This document shows positions 52,023 through 61,383 of a DNA stretch of 64,000 nt, in pieces (position 1 is the stretch's first letter; the number at the start of each line of letters is the position of its first letter). This stretch comes from Pectobacterium sp013449375 (lineage in GTDB: Bacteria; Pseudomonadota; Gammaproteobacteria; Enterobacterales; Enterobacteriaceae): the NCBI RefSeq assembly GCF_048593165.1, contig NZ_CP184271.1; one strand, given 5' to 3'. The position numbers and the translations under genes are program-made. The notes beneath the pieces are model-generated. The model saw only the letters and a list, made by a program, of their open reading frames with translations, did no database searches and had not been told where the DNA came from.

Positions 52023-53924
52023 ATGGAATACAAAGCATTAGCAAGTGAGATACTCGATGGTGTCGGTGGTCGCGGCAACATCATTAGCGTCATGCACTGC
52101 GCAACCCGATTACGTTTTAAATTAAAAGACGACAAAAAAGCGGATGCCGCGGCGCTGAAAAGTAATTCAGGCGTGATCATGGTGGTTGAAAGCGGCGGAC
52201 AATTTCAGGTCGTCGTAGGCAATCACGTCAGCGATGTCTATCGCAGCTTACTGGATATTTCTGGGTTGAGCGACCAGACTGATTCCACAAATGTTGGGGG
52301 CGACGATAAGAAGAAAGGAAATCTTCTTTCCCGCTTTATCGACATTATTTCTGGAATATTTACGCCGTTAATTGGTGTCATGGTTGCTTCCGGTATTTTA
52401 AAGGGCTTTTTAGCACTGAGTTTAGTGTGCGGATGGATGGTTGAATCCAGCGGAACCTATAAAGTTCTGTTTGCGGCAAGCGATGCATTATTCTTTTTCT
52501 TCCCGGTGGTGTTAGGGTATACCGCAGGGAAAAAATTTGGTGGAAATCCATTCGTTACCATGGTGATCGGCGCCACGCTGGTACACCCTTCCATGATTGC
52601 CGAATTTGGCGCGATGCAGAATGCGAATTATCAGCAGCTGTATTTTCTGGGTATGCCGATCACCTTTATTAATTATGCTTCTTCTGTTATTCCGATTATT
52701 TTTTCAGCCTGGCTCTCTTCACGTTTGGAAAGGCCTCTGAACGCCATATTGCATATCAATATTCGCAATTTCTTCACGCCGTTGCTGTGCCTCTGTATCA
52801 CGGTCCCCGTCACGTTCCTGCTGATTGGGCCAGCGGCAACCTGGCTTGGACATATGCTGGCTGGTGGCTACCAACTGATCTACGGGCTGAACTCTACGAT
52901 TGCGGGCGCACTGATGGGCGCGCTGTGGCAGGTGTTCGTGATCTTTGGTCTGCACTGGGGCTTGACGCCGCTGATGATCAACAACCTCAGCGTGTTGGGT
53001 CACGACACTCTGCTGCCGCTGCTGACGCCTGCGGTGTTAGGGCAGGCAGGCGCGGTGCTGGGCGTGCTGCTGCGTACCCGTGATATGAAGCTGAAAGGGA
53101 TTTCTGGTTCGGCATTCTCGGCAGCTATCTTTGGTATTACAGAGCCTGCGGTGTATGGCGTCACGCTGCCGCTGAAGCGTCCTTTCATCTTTGGCTGTTT
53201 GGGCGGTGCTATCGGTGCTGGTGTGCTGGGGTATTTCAACACCACGATTTATTCCTTCGGCTTCCCGAGCATCTTTACTTTTACCCAGGTTATCCCACCA
53301 ACAGGCGTCGATAACACGGTCTGGGCCGCCATTATTGGTACGGTGATTGCCTTTACCTTCGCGGCGGTAGCAACCTGGGCATTTGGGATTCCGGCGCAAG
53401 AGAAGACGACAGAAGCAAATGTTCCTGCGTCGGCACCGCAAGCTACACCGCGCCAGAGCGATGTGACGCGTAAGCAAGAGATAAGCAGTCCGATCGACGG
53501 AATGGTTCTGCCACTTGAACAAGTCAGCGATGAAACCTTCGCCAGTGGCTTAATGGGAAAAGGCATTGCGATTAAACCGCAGGCCGGGCGCGTGGTTTCA
53601 CCGGTGAATGGCACGATCGCCTCGCTATTCAAGACTAATCATGCCATTGGGCTCGAATCGGAAGAGGGAGCCGAGGTGCTCATTCACGTCGGTATCGATA
53701 CGGTGAAGTTGGATGGTCAGTATTTCACTGCACACATTAAGACCGGCGATGTCGTGAAGCAGGGCGATCTTCTGGTGGAGTTTGACTATCAGGCGATTGA
53801 GAAGGCCGGATATGACACGACAACGCCTGTCATTATCACCAATAGCGAAGATTACGTTGATGTTCTGCCTACCGCCGGAAACGCCGTGCAGGAACAGGGC
53901 GCTTTGCTGACGTTAATTCGCTGA
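52023..53924 (+). CDS. bglF: Beta-glucoside PTS permease EIIBCA
   Basis: 633 residues with domain order IIB-IIC-IIA. IIB (1-85) has the phospho-Cys C26 in SVMHCATRLRF. IIC (about 105-455) has roughly ten membrane segments (FGGNPFVTMVIGATLVHPSM). IIA (about 480-630) has the phospho-His in VLIHVGIDTVKLDGQ. It imports and phosphorylates aryl-beta-glucosides such as salicin and arbutin, and it controls BglG. It follows RAT2 and its terminator. Confidence 0.95.
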   Translation: MEYKALASEILDGVGGRGNIISVMHCATRLRFKLKDDKKADAAALKSNSGVIMVVESGGQFQVVVGNHVSDVYRSLLDISGLSDQTDSTNVGGDDKKKGNLLSRFIDIISGIFTPLIGVMVASGILKGFLALSLVCGWMVESSGTYKVLFAASDALFFFFPVVLGYTAGKKFGGNPFVTMVIGATLVHPSMIAEFGAMQNANYQQLYFLGMPITFINYASSVIPIIFSAWLSSRLERPLNAILHINIRNFFTPLLCLCITVPVTFLLIGPAATWLGHMLAGGYQLIYGLNSTIAGALMGALWQVFVIFGLHWGLTPLMINNLSVLGHDTLLPLLTPAVLGQAGAVLGVLLRTRDMKLKGISGSAFSAAIFGITEPAVYGVTLPLKRPFIFGCLGGAIGAGVLGYFNTTIYSFGFPSIFTFTQVIPPTGVDNTVWAAIIGTVIAFTFAAVATWAFGIPAQEKTTEANVPASAPQATPRQSDVTRKQEISSPIDGMVLPLEQVSDETFASGLMGKGIAIKPQAGRVVSPVNGTIASLFKTNHAIGLESEEGAEVLIHVGIDTVKLDGQYFTAHIKTGDVVKQGDLLVEFDYQAIEKAGYDTTTPVIITNSEDYVDVLPTAGNAVQEQGALLTLIR

Positions 53925-53959
53925 CATTGACATTTACGACCCAATTGGGAGGAGAAAAG

Positions 53960-55354
53960 ATGAGCCATCAGTTTCCGAAAGCATTCTTGTGGGGCGGCGC
54001 GATTGCAGCCAATCAGGTTGAAGGTGCGTACTTAACGGACGGCAAAGGATTATCAACGTCCGATTTACAGCCACAGGGTATTTTTGGCGAGATCGTCACG
54101 CGTACACCGGGCGACAGCGGAATCAAAGACACGGCGATCGATTTTTATCATCGCTATCCCGAAGATATCGCGCTCTTTGCCGAAATGGGCTTCAAATGCC
54201 TGAGAATCTCCATTGCCTGGACGCGTATTTTCCCGCAAGGCGATGAAACCCAACCGAATGAGGCAGGGCTGGCTTTTTACGATCGTCTGTTGGATGAGAT
54301 GGCAAAATACGGTATTCAACCTTTGGTGACGCTGTCCCACTATGAAATGCCGTATGGTCTGGTGAAGAATTACGGCGGCTGGGGAAGTCGTGACACGATT
54401 ACGTTCTTTGAGCGCTACGCTCGCACGGTATTCCAGCGCTATAAAGACAAAGTGAAATATTGGCTGACGTTCAACGAAATCAACTGTGCGTTACATGCGC
54501 CTTTTACAGGCATTGGTTTACCGACAGAGAGCAGTAAGCAGGATATTTATCAGGCGATTCATCACCAGCTTGTGGCGAGTGCCAAGGCGGTGAAGGCGTG
54601 CCATGACATCATCCCTGATGCAAAAATCGGCAATATGATGCTGGGATCCATGTTCTATCCGTTAACCTGCAAGCCAGCGGATGTCATGGAAACAATGCAG
54701 CAGAATCGCGATTGGCTGTTCTTCGGTGATGTCCAAGCCCGAGGATACTACCCGTCGTACATGACGCGTTTCTTTGCACAGCACGGTATTACGCTGACGG
54801 TAACGGAAGACGATCGCCAGTCGCTGAAAGAAACTATCGATTTCATTTCTTTCAGCTATTACATGACGGGCTGTGTAACCACGGATGAAGAAGCGAACCT
54901 GAAAGCCCGCGGCAATATTTTGAACATGGTGCCGAACCCGCATCTGGAAAGCTCTGAGTGGGGCTGGCAGATCGACCCGGAAGGGCTGCGCTATTTGCTG
55001 AACTACCTGTATGACCGCTACCAAAAACCGCTGTTCATTGTGGAAAACGGTTTGGGTGCCAAAGACAAACTGGAAAGCGATGGCAGCATTAATGATGACT
55101 ATCGCATCAAATACCTGAACGATCACCTCTATCAAGTGGGTGAAGCGCTGGAAGATGGCGTTGAGGTGATGGGGTATACCTGCTGGGGGCCTATCGATCT
55201 GGTAAGTGCGTCAAAGGCCGAAATGTCCAAACGTTACGGCTTCATTTATGTCGATCGTGATGATGAAGGGAACGGCACATTAGAACGTCGGCGTAAGAAA
55301 AGTTTCTACTGGTATAAAGAGGTTATTTCCTCTAATGGTGAATCGTTGAAATAA
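53960..55354 (+). CDS. bglB: 6-phospho-beta-glucosidase
   Basis: 464-residue GH1 enzyme. It cleaves the phosphorylated glucosides delivered by BglF to glucose-6-phosphate and the aglycone. The N-terminal signature FLWGGAIAANQVEGAY is at 9-24. The acid/base Glu is E173 in TFNEIN, and the nucleophile is in PLFIVENGLG near 360. A phosphate-binding KRYGFIYVD segment follows. GGGAGGAGAAAAG before ATG 53960 sets the start. Close to bglF (35 nt), so co-transcribed. Confidence 0.95.
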   Translation: MSHQFPKAFLWGGAIAANQVEGAYLTDGKGLSTSDLQPQGIFGEIVTRTPGDSGIKDTAIDFYHRYPEDIALFAEMGFKCLRISIAWTRIFPQGDETQPNEAGLAFYDRLLDEMAKYGIQPLVTLSHYEMPYGLVKNYGGWGSRDTITFFERYARTVFQRYKDKVKYWLTFNEINCALHAPFTGIGLPTESSKQDIYQAIHHQLVASAKAVKACHDIIPDAKIGNMMLGSMFYPLTCKPADVMETMQQNRDWLFFGDVQARGYYPSYMTRFFAQHGITLTVTEDDRQSLKETIDFISFSYYMTGCVTTDEEANLKARGNILNMVPNPHLESSEWGWQIDPEGLRYLLNYLYDRYQKPLFIVENGLGAKDKLESDGSINDDYRIKYLNDHLYQVGEALEDGVEVMGYTCWGPIDLVSASKAEMSKRYGFIYVDRDDEGNGTLERRRKKSFYWYKEVISSNGESLK

Positions 55355-55378
55355 ATCATCGCATCGATGAGTGATTTA

Positions 55379-55431
55379 CGCATTCATTCTCAGAGAAATA
55401 CAATCTGGAATGAATGCGAACTCTATTTTTT
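55379..55431 (+). terminator. Terminator after bglB
   Basis: CGCATTCATTC / GGAATGAATGCG stem with an 18-nt loop, followed by AACTCTATTTTTT. It separates bglGFB from bglH, at least partially. Confidence 0.72.
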
Positions 55432-55628
55432 ACTATCCATGGGGAAGATATCGAGGGGATAAAATGATTCAGGAGGGAATTAACTAGCCATTAAATTATA
55501 TAAACGGCCATGTGAATTTTAAGATTTTCTTATAAATAGGCGGACTTGCGGCTAGCGTCGCGAGAGGGTTTTCTCAACTTAAAACCGCTGTTTACAATGT
55601 TAAAACGTACCCTGCTCGGATAATAATC

Positions 55629-57296
55629 ATGCGTAAAAAATTCCCTGTAAAGATGATGGTATTACTGATGTCTTCCGTTTTTTTGTCTAATGGTGCTATG
55701 GCCGCAAAATTGACTGTAGAAGAAAGACTGGAACTTCTGGAGAAAGAACTGGCAGCAAATAAAGCTGAATTGCAGTCAACGAAAAAAGAGTTTCGTGAAT
55801 ATAAAATGAACGTGGAAAATAAAATTCGCGTTGCTGAAAATCCAACGGTGAAGGATAAAACGCATACAGTGGCATCCATAGACCGTTCTCAGGTTAATCA
55901 GACGGTGGTTACACCCACTATGCAATCTGCGAGAAATTCAGTTGCTGTGGATACCACAGCTAATACGTCACAAAAACCGCTGACGTTGGCTGAAATTAGT
56001 CAATACGTTAAAGATGATATAGGTTTTTCCTACACTGGTTATTTACGTTCGGGTTGGGCTACAGGAACAAACGGTTCACCCGAATCCTATGCTATTGGTT
56101 CTCTTGGCCGTTTTGGTAATGAACACTCGGGCTGGTTTGATTTACTTCTCACCCAACGTGTTTATAACAAAGACGGTAAAACGGCTCACGCGGTGGTTAA
56201 ACTTGACGGAAACGTCGGGCAGCAATACAGCGCGGGTTGGTTTGGTGATAACACGGGCAATGAAAATGTTCTTCAGTTTTCCGATTTGTACCTGACGACA
56301 AACGGTTTTCTACCTTTTGCACCGGAAGCGGACTTCTGGGTTGGCAAACATGTTCTACCTGTCTATGAAATCCAAATGTTGGATTGGAAAAGCGATCGTG
56401 TCTTTGCGGGCGCTGGGGTAGGCATAGAAAATATGAACGTAGGGCCAGGAAAATTAGATCTCGCGCTAACACGCGAAGATGTTAATGTCTATGCAAGAGA
56501 ATATGAAAACCCTGCGATTGGCAAAAATGCAGATAAAACAAAGATGAATACCAATACGATGGAGGTTCGGTATAAGAACTTGCCTCTCTGGGAGGATGGA
56601 ACGCTCACGTTAATTGGTAAGTATGTAATGGCAAATAAGAACAATAGCCAAAAAAACAACGAAAATAACAATGAATTCTTTAAAATGAAAGATAGTTATT
56701 TAGCAACGGCCATTGTGAAACAAAAACTTGACTGGCGTGGTGGATTTAACGAATTTACGTTGCAGTCAGCGAATAATTCTATTGCGAGCGGTTTTGCTCG
56801 TTACAATGATGGTAATCCTTCCATTGGCCAAGGTGAAAATTATTATGGAGACCATACTGGCGGTAATGCATTCCGTTTAATTTCACAAGGTGAAATGTAT
56901 TTGCATGACAACGTCATCATGGCTAATGCACTGGTGTACTCTTGGGGTAAAGATATTTACAGCTATGAGACTGGCGCTCACAGTGACTTTGAGAGTATCC
57001 GTACCGTAATTCGTCCTGCCTATATTTGGGATACCTATAATCAAACGGGTGTTGAGTTAGGCTGGTTTACGCAGAAGAATACGAATCAAAGCGGAGCTAA
57101 TTATCGTGAGTCTGGTTATAAAACAACGCTTTATCATGCACTTAAAGTTGATACTAGCATTTTGAACTCCAGACCAGAAATTCGTTTCTATGGAACATAC
57201 TTAAATATTTTGGATAACGAAATTTCGCAGTATAAATTTGCGGACAACAAAAAAGATCAGTTCACCTTTGGTGTTCAAGCGGAAGTCTGGTGGTAA
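55629..57296 (+). CDS. bglH: Carbohydrate porin BglH (maltoporin-like)
   Basis: 555 residues. Signal peptide to about residue 27 (LSNGAMA-A). A coiled coil at about 28-75 (LTVEERLELLEKELAANKAE) is followed by an 18-strand LamB-type barrel: FSYTGYLRSGWATGTNG, SLGRFGNEHSGWFDLLLTQR, and a final Trp (QAEVWW). Closely related to E. coli BglH, an outer-membrane channel for beta-glucosides. Its codon use is more AT-rich than neighbours, as is common for porins. Confidence 0.92.
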   Translation: MRKKFPVKMMVLLMSSVFLSNGAMAAKLTVEERLELLEKELAANKAELQSTKKEFREYKMNVENKIRVAENPTVKDKTHTVASIDRSQVNQTVVTPTMQSARNSVAVDTTANTSQKPLTLAEISQYVKDDIGFSYTGYLRSGWATGTNGSPESYAIGSLGRFGNEHSGWFDLLLTQRVYNKDGKTAHAVVKLDGNVGQQYSAGWFGDNTGNENVLQFSDLYLTTNGFLPFAPEADFWVGKHVLPVYEIQMLDWKSDRVFAGAGVGIENMNVGPGKLDLALTREDVNVYAREYENPAIGKNADKTKMNTNTMEVRYKNLPLWEDGTLTLIGKYVMANKNNSQKNNENNNEFFKMKDSYLATAIVKQKLDWRGGFNEFTLQSANNSIASGFARYNDGNPSIGQGENYYGDHTGGNAFRLISQGEMYLHDNVIMANALVYSWGKDIYSYETGAHSDFESIRTVIRPAYIWDTYNQTGVELGWFTQKNTNQSGANYRESGYKTTLYHALKVDTSILNSRPEIRFYGTYLNILDNEISQYKFADNKKDQFTFGVQAEVWW

Positions 57297-57312
57297 TACC
57301 TGTCACCACGTC

Positions 57313-57332
57313 GGCACCGCTTCGGCGGTGTC
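57313..57332 (+). terminator. Possible hairpin after bglH
   Basis: GGCACCGC-TTCG-GCGGTGTC, stable tetraloop stem 16 nt after bglH, but without a proper T-run. Confidence 0.4.
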
Positions 57333-57382
57333 GCTACATTTAGCAAAAACAGACCCGATTACGTGATATTCGGGATGGGATT

Positions 57383-58573
57383 ATGCGAATGAACATGAAG
57401 AAAATAGCGTTATCATTATTGGCCTTGAGTGTATTGGCGGGGATGTCTGGCAACGCTTCGGCACTACCTGCCGATTTTCCTGTTATGCCTGCGGCCACGG
57501 TCCCTGTGAGCCAGTATGTTACGGCAGTGAATGCGGACAGCAGCATTACCTTCCGCCTGTTCGCGCCAACGGCGAAACAAGTCAGTGTTTTTACCGGTTC
57601 GACGCCTGAGAGCATCGTGTCCCATGCGATGACGAAAGATGAATCTGGCGTGTGGTCGTTCAAGACGCCCGCGTTGGCACCGAACCTGTATGAATATTTT
57701 TTCAGCGTGGATGGGTTTCGTACCATTGATACGGGTACGGCGTTTACCAAACCGCAGCGTCAGGTGAATACCAGCCTGATTCTGGTGCCGGGAAGCATTC
57801 TGGATGTGCGTCAGGTGCCACACGGCGAACTGAGAACGCTGACTTATCACTCTAAAGAATTGCAATCAGAGCGCCAGATGTATGTCTGGACGCCACCGGG
57901 CTATAGCGAATCGTCAAAACCATTACCGGTACTCTATTTCTATCATGGCTTTGGCGACACGGGGGCCTCGGCCGTGATGCAAGGGCGGATACCGCAGATA
58001 ATGGATAACCTGTTGGCGGAGAAAAAGATTGAGCCGATGCTGGTTATCATTCCTGATACGGAAACGGACGTGCTCGGCATCATCCCTGAAGAGTATCCAC
58101 CGCAGGAGCGTCGTAAGGTGTTCTATCCGCGCAATGCGCTGGCGGCGGACAGGGAGCTGATTCATGACATTATCCCCGAGATCGGCAAACGCTTTAACGT
58201 CCGCCAGGATGCCAACGGCAGGGCGCTGGCCGGGCTGTCGCAGGGCGGCTATCAGGCGTTGGTATCCGGCATGAGCCATCTGGAACACTTCGGTTGGCTA
58301 GCCACATTCAGCGGCGTGACCACCGAAACGGTGCCAAACACGGCTGTTGCCGCACAGCTTGAACGGCCTGAGCAGATTAATCAGCAACTGAAAAACTTTA
58401 CGGTGGTGATTGGCGAAACGGACAACATCACGGGTAAAGATATTGCCGGTCTGAAGACGCGACTTGAGCAGAAGAATATCCGGTTTGACTACCGCCATTA
58501 TCCGAGCCTCGGTCATGAAATGGATGTCTGGCGACCGGCCTACAGCGAATTTGTTCAGAAGCTTTTTAAGTAG
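57383..58573 (+). CDS. Exported Fes/FaeD-like esterase
   Basis: 396 residues. Signal peptide to about residue 26 (GMSGNASA). An N-terminal immunoglobulin-like E-set domain (about 40-130) is followed by an esterase-D alpha/beta hydrolase (about 150-396) with nucleophile loop GLSQGGYQA, oxyanion region YFYHGFGDTG and catalytic His in SLGHEMDVW. The architecture matches Dickeya ferulic-acid esterases FaeT/FaeD. It probably removes feruloyl esters from plant wall or soluble conjugates; the exact substrate and localisation are inferred. It follows bglH by 86 nt. Confidence 0.8.
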   Translation: MRMNMKKIALSLLALSVLAGMSGNASALPADFPVMPAATVPVSQYVTAVNADSSITFRLFAPTAKQVSVFTGSTPESIVSHAMTKDESGVWSFKTPALAPNLYEYFFSVDGFRTIDTGTAFTKPQRQVNTSLILVPGSILDVRQVPHGELRTLTYHSKELQSERQMYVWTPPGYSESSKPLPVLYFYHGFGDTGASAVMQGRIPQIMDNLLAEKKIEPMLVIIPDTETDVLGIIPEEYPPQERRKVFYPRNALAADRELIHDIIPEIGKRFNVRQDANGRALAGLSQGGYQALVSGMSHLEHFGWLATFSGVTTETVPNTAVAAQLERPEQINQQLKNFTVVIGETDNITGKDIAGLKTRLEQKNIRFDYRHYPSLGHEMDVWRPAYSEFVQKLFK

Positions 58574-58678
58574 CGTCTTCGTGCTGCGGGCGTGTTGTCA
58601 GCTGCCCGCTTTCTCTGATGGCCGCCTGCTTCGTCGGGCTGCCATATCAACGACTGCCAAGCACCGTTAAGGATAATC

Positions 58679-59701
58679 ATGTCTATTCACAGATATTTTT
58701 GCCGTTTCGCCATGTTGATCGTGGCATTGCCTTGCCTCACTGCGCTCACTGCGCTCACCGCGCAGGCGCAAACTTCACCTTTTGACGTGGCCGATCATAA
58801 ACAGATTCGCGTCATCATCAGCGCCGATGCCAAAAATGAGGCTGATGATGATTTTGCCGTTGCCCATGCGGTGCTGACGCCGACCATGCAGGTGAAAGGG
58901 CTGATTGCAGCTCATTACTCCCGTACTGCGTCGTTGATGAAACGCGATGGCGAAAACAGCATGATGGAGAGCTACCACGAGCTTCAACGACTGATGAACG
59001 TGATGGGGAAAATGGACATTCCCGTTTATCGCGGTGCGACGCAAGCGCTGAAAGCCGATGGTGGCGCGCCGGCATTGAGTGAAGGGGCGCAAGTGCTGAT
59101 CAAGGAAGCATTAAAAGACGATCCGCATCCGCTGTTTGTGTTGGTTATGGGGCCGATTACGGATATCGCCACTGCATTGCAGGCTGAGCCGACGATTGCC
59201 AGCAAAATGACGGTGGTGTGGATTGGTGGTATGCCTTACCCGAAAGGCGGCTGGGAATACAATATGTTCAACGATCCAGTTGCGGCGAACCGCGTATTCA
59301 CATCTCAGGTGCCGCTGTGGCAAGTGCCGCATAATGTCTATATGTCCGTACGCGTTTCGCTGTCTGAGCTTGCCGTGCGCGTGAAGCCGCAGGGGAAAGT
59401 CGGAGAATACCTGTGGCAACAACTGATCGAGTTTAATCGTGCGATTTCCGAAACCATCAAGGATGTTCCCTGGCCGAAAAGCGAAGTCTGGGTCTTGGGT
59501 GATAACCCTTCCGTCTCTCTGCTGCTGGATGATCACGAATATCACTACACGCTGATCAACGCACCTCAATTAAATGACGATCTAACCTATGCGCCTCAGG
59601 AAAATGCGCGTCAAATTCGCGTGTATAACGCCGTTGATGCTCGCTTCACGCTGGAAGATTTCTACGCCAAGCTGGCGTTGGCCTATGGACAGGTAAAGTA
59701 G
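58679..59701 (+). CDS. Exported nucleoside-hydrolase-like protein
   Basis: 340 residues. Signal peptide to about residue 31 (ALTAQAQ), unusual for nucleoside hydrolases, which are mostly cytoplasmic. The Ca2+-binding opening is VIISADAKNEADDDFAVAHA near 45-64: the standard DxDxxxDD is DAKNEADDD. VLVMGPITDIATALQAEP near 157-174 and GGWEYNMFNDPVAANRVF near 198-215 match the IU-NH fold. Substrate is uncertain: secreted ribonucleoside hydrolase or a related glycosidase. Probably one transcript with the esterase; a terminator follows. Confidence 0.75.
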   Translation: MSIHRYFCRFAMLIVALPCLTALTALTAQAQTSPFDVADHKQIRVIISADAKNEADDDFAVAHAVLTPTMQVKGLIAAHYSRTASLMKRDGENSMMESYHELQRLMNVMGKMDIPVYRGATQALKADGGAPALSEGAQVLIKEALKDDPHPLFVLVMGPITDIATALQAEPTIASKMTVVWIGGMPYPKGGWEYNMFNDPVAANRVFTSQVPLWQVPHNVYMSVRVSLSELAVRVKPQGKVGEYLWQQLIEFNRAISETIKDVPWPKSEVWVLGDNPSVSLLLDDHEYHYTLINAPQLNDDLTYAPQENARQIRVYNAVDARFTLEDFYAKLALAYGQVK

Positions 59702-59837
59702 ACGTACGGAAAGGCATATTTCGTTTAGTTAATGGTCATTTTGGGCTGTGTGGCTTGACATATTCGTATGTGCCTCAGCCCATGATGAACCGTTGCCCGC
59801 TGCGTTCCAATTTGCCTTTGGACGATTTGTCATTCAC

Positions 59838-59874
59838 CCGAATCACTGGCTTGATTAAGTGATTCGGTTTTTTT
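59838..59874 (+). terminator. Terminator after the nucleoside-hydrolase gene
   Basis: CCGAATCACT / AGTGATTCGG perfect 10-bp stem followed by seven T. Confidence 0.9.
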
Positions 59875-59878
59875 CTGC

Positions 59879-59914
59879 AACATGAATGAATCAGTGCCAA
59901 CGCTTCATTCATGT
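59879..59914. terminator. Second strong hairpin at the convergent junction
   Basis: AACATGAATGAA / TTCATTCATGTT, a perfect 12-bp stem with a 12-nt loop. No T-run on either strand; it lies 25 nt after the leftward operon's last stop and may stop or process that transcript. Confidence 0.5.
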
Positions 59915-59938
59915 TGCACTATTTGTTTGCGCTGGCTT

Positions 59939-60571
59939 TCACTTTGACTGAATGCTTGCCAGCGCGTTGCCTATCTCTCTGCGGCGACCATTATCGGCAA
60001 TGTCACGTCCTTGCCGGGCAGGGGCGTGAAGTGCTTTTTCCAGATAACGTTTCGCCTCATCGGCGTTTCCCTCTTTCAGCAGAAAGTCACCATAAAAATA
60101 ATTGGCATCAATACCATCAGGATTGATCGCCAGTGCTTTTTTTAGCATCTCAGCGGCTTTTTCTTTATCACCAAAACCTATCGGCCAGCCGGGAACCTGA
60201 TAATAGAGAGCGCCGAGGCTCGTCCAGGCTGACCCGTCAAGCGCATTAGGGTCGATGGCGATCGCTTTTTCAAGCGACGTGCGAGCCTGTTTAACCAGAC
60301 TGAGCGCACCCAAGCCGCCTTTTGCGCCAGCCCAACTGCTATCGATAATGCCTGACCAAATCAACAGCGTTGCATCGTTATCGTTTTTGGCACGGCTCGC
60401 GTCATGCGCTTGCTGGCTTAATGTGCTAAAACATCCTTCTTTCTGTGCTTCCAGAGTCTGATACTGACAAACAGACCACGTGTTTTGTAACGTACTCAGG
60501 GATGTATTGGCTTGCACAGAGACGGATACCGCGCTTGCGAATGTGATCACCAGTATATTGCGTGTTCTCAT
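59939..60571 (-). CDS. Exported TPR-repeat protein
   Basis: 210 residues. Signal peptide to about residue 22 (VSVSVQANT). The mature part has tetratricopeptide-like repeats: SLVKQARTSLEKAIAIDPNA, ALYYQVPGWPIGFGDKEKAA, MLKKALAINPDGIDANYFYG and AKRYLEKAL. Two Cys near 34 and 47 could form a periplasmic disulfide. It starts in an ATGA overlap with the dehydrogenase, so it belongs to the leftward operon. The function is unknown; TPR proteins usually bind partners. Confidence 0.8.
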   Translation of the reverse strand: MRTRNILVITFASAVSVSVQANTSLSTLQNTWSVCQYQTLEAQKEGCFSTLSQQAHDASRAKNDNDATLLIWSGIIDSSWAGAKGGLGALSLVKQARTSLEKAIAIDPNALDGSAWTSLGALYYQVPGWPIGFGDKEKAAEMLKKALAINPDGIDANYFYGDFLLKEGNADEAKRYLEKALHAPARQGRDIADNGRRREIGNALASIQSK

Positions 60572-61383
60572 TTATTTTCTCCTCTGACCGTGCGTCGAGC
60601 GAACGCCTGAATGACCGCTAATTTCTTGTTTAACGCGCCGTCAACGACGGAGGGAAACCAGGCGTTAATTTTGACAAACAGCCGTTCCATAACGCCGAAG
60701 CGGTATCGTTTTTGTTCCGTTTCGAGTAGTCGGACAATCTGAGTAGCCACAACGGTGGGGGTATCACTACCATTACCGAGTTTGCGGTTCAGGGCATAGA
60801 CGGCTTCGCTGTTGAGTGCGGTTTCCGTCGAACGAGGGGCGACATACAGTACAGAAATTCCGCTACCCTGTAACTCGCGGCTTAGGGCTTCGGAAAAACG
60901 ATGCATAGCGGCTTTTGTGGCACTGTAGACGCTCCATGCGGGATGCCCAATTTCCCCAAAGATAGAACCGATATTGAGGACAATGCTTTGTTGACTCAAT
61001 TTTTTTAACAATGTGCGAGTGAGTAATGTTGGAATTTCGATATTGGTCCGGATTTGTTCACGAATATCATCGAAAGATTGCTGTTCAAACAACGCAAAAT
61101 GGCTGCACCCTGCATTATTAATGAGGATGTCCAGCTTATGGTTTTCATTAAATTTGGCTGCAAGGGTAATGATTTCAATCTCTGAATAGTTTTTCATCAG
61201 AGCGATGCAGTGCTGTTCTGGACGTGGCAACTGCTGTTGCAGACGCTGCATCGCCTGTTCATTACGCCCTACAAGGTAGAGGTTTGCCCCTTTTTCCGCT
61301 AAGGCGAGTGCGAGTGCCTGGCCAATTCCGCCACTCGCCCCTGTCAGCAGTATTGTCTTATTATGCAGGTTCACTTGAGCCAT
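60568..61383 (-). CDS. Short-chain dehydrogenase/reductase
   Basis: 271 residues, classical SDR. Cofactor motif TGASGGIG at 14-21, NNAG near 85-88, and catalytic Ser-Tyr-Lys in NIGSIFGEIGHPAWSVYSATK near 133-153. VGRNEQ after the second strand suggests NADP(H). The long C-terminal part (GVMERLFVKINAWFPSVVDG) resembles DltE-like/acyl-chain SDRs. ATG 61383 is chosen for homology; it overlaps the diiron-enzyme gene by 23 nt. The substrate is unknown; the context suggests a fatty or acyl intermediate. Confidence 0.85.
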   Translation of the reverse strand: MAQVNLHNKTILLTGASGGIGQALALALAEKGANLYLVGRNEQAMQRLQQQLPRPEQHCIALMKNYSEIEIITLAAKFNENHKLDILINNAGCSHFALFEQQSFDDIREQIRTNIEIPTLLTRTLLKKLSQQSIVLNIGSIFGEIGHPAWSVYSATKAAMHRFSEALSRELQGSGISVLYVAPRSTETALNSEAVYALNRKLGNGSDTPTVVATQIVRLLETEQKRYRFGVMERLFVKINAWFPSVVDGALNKKLAVIQAFARRTVRGENK

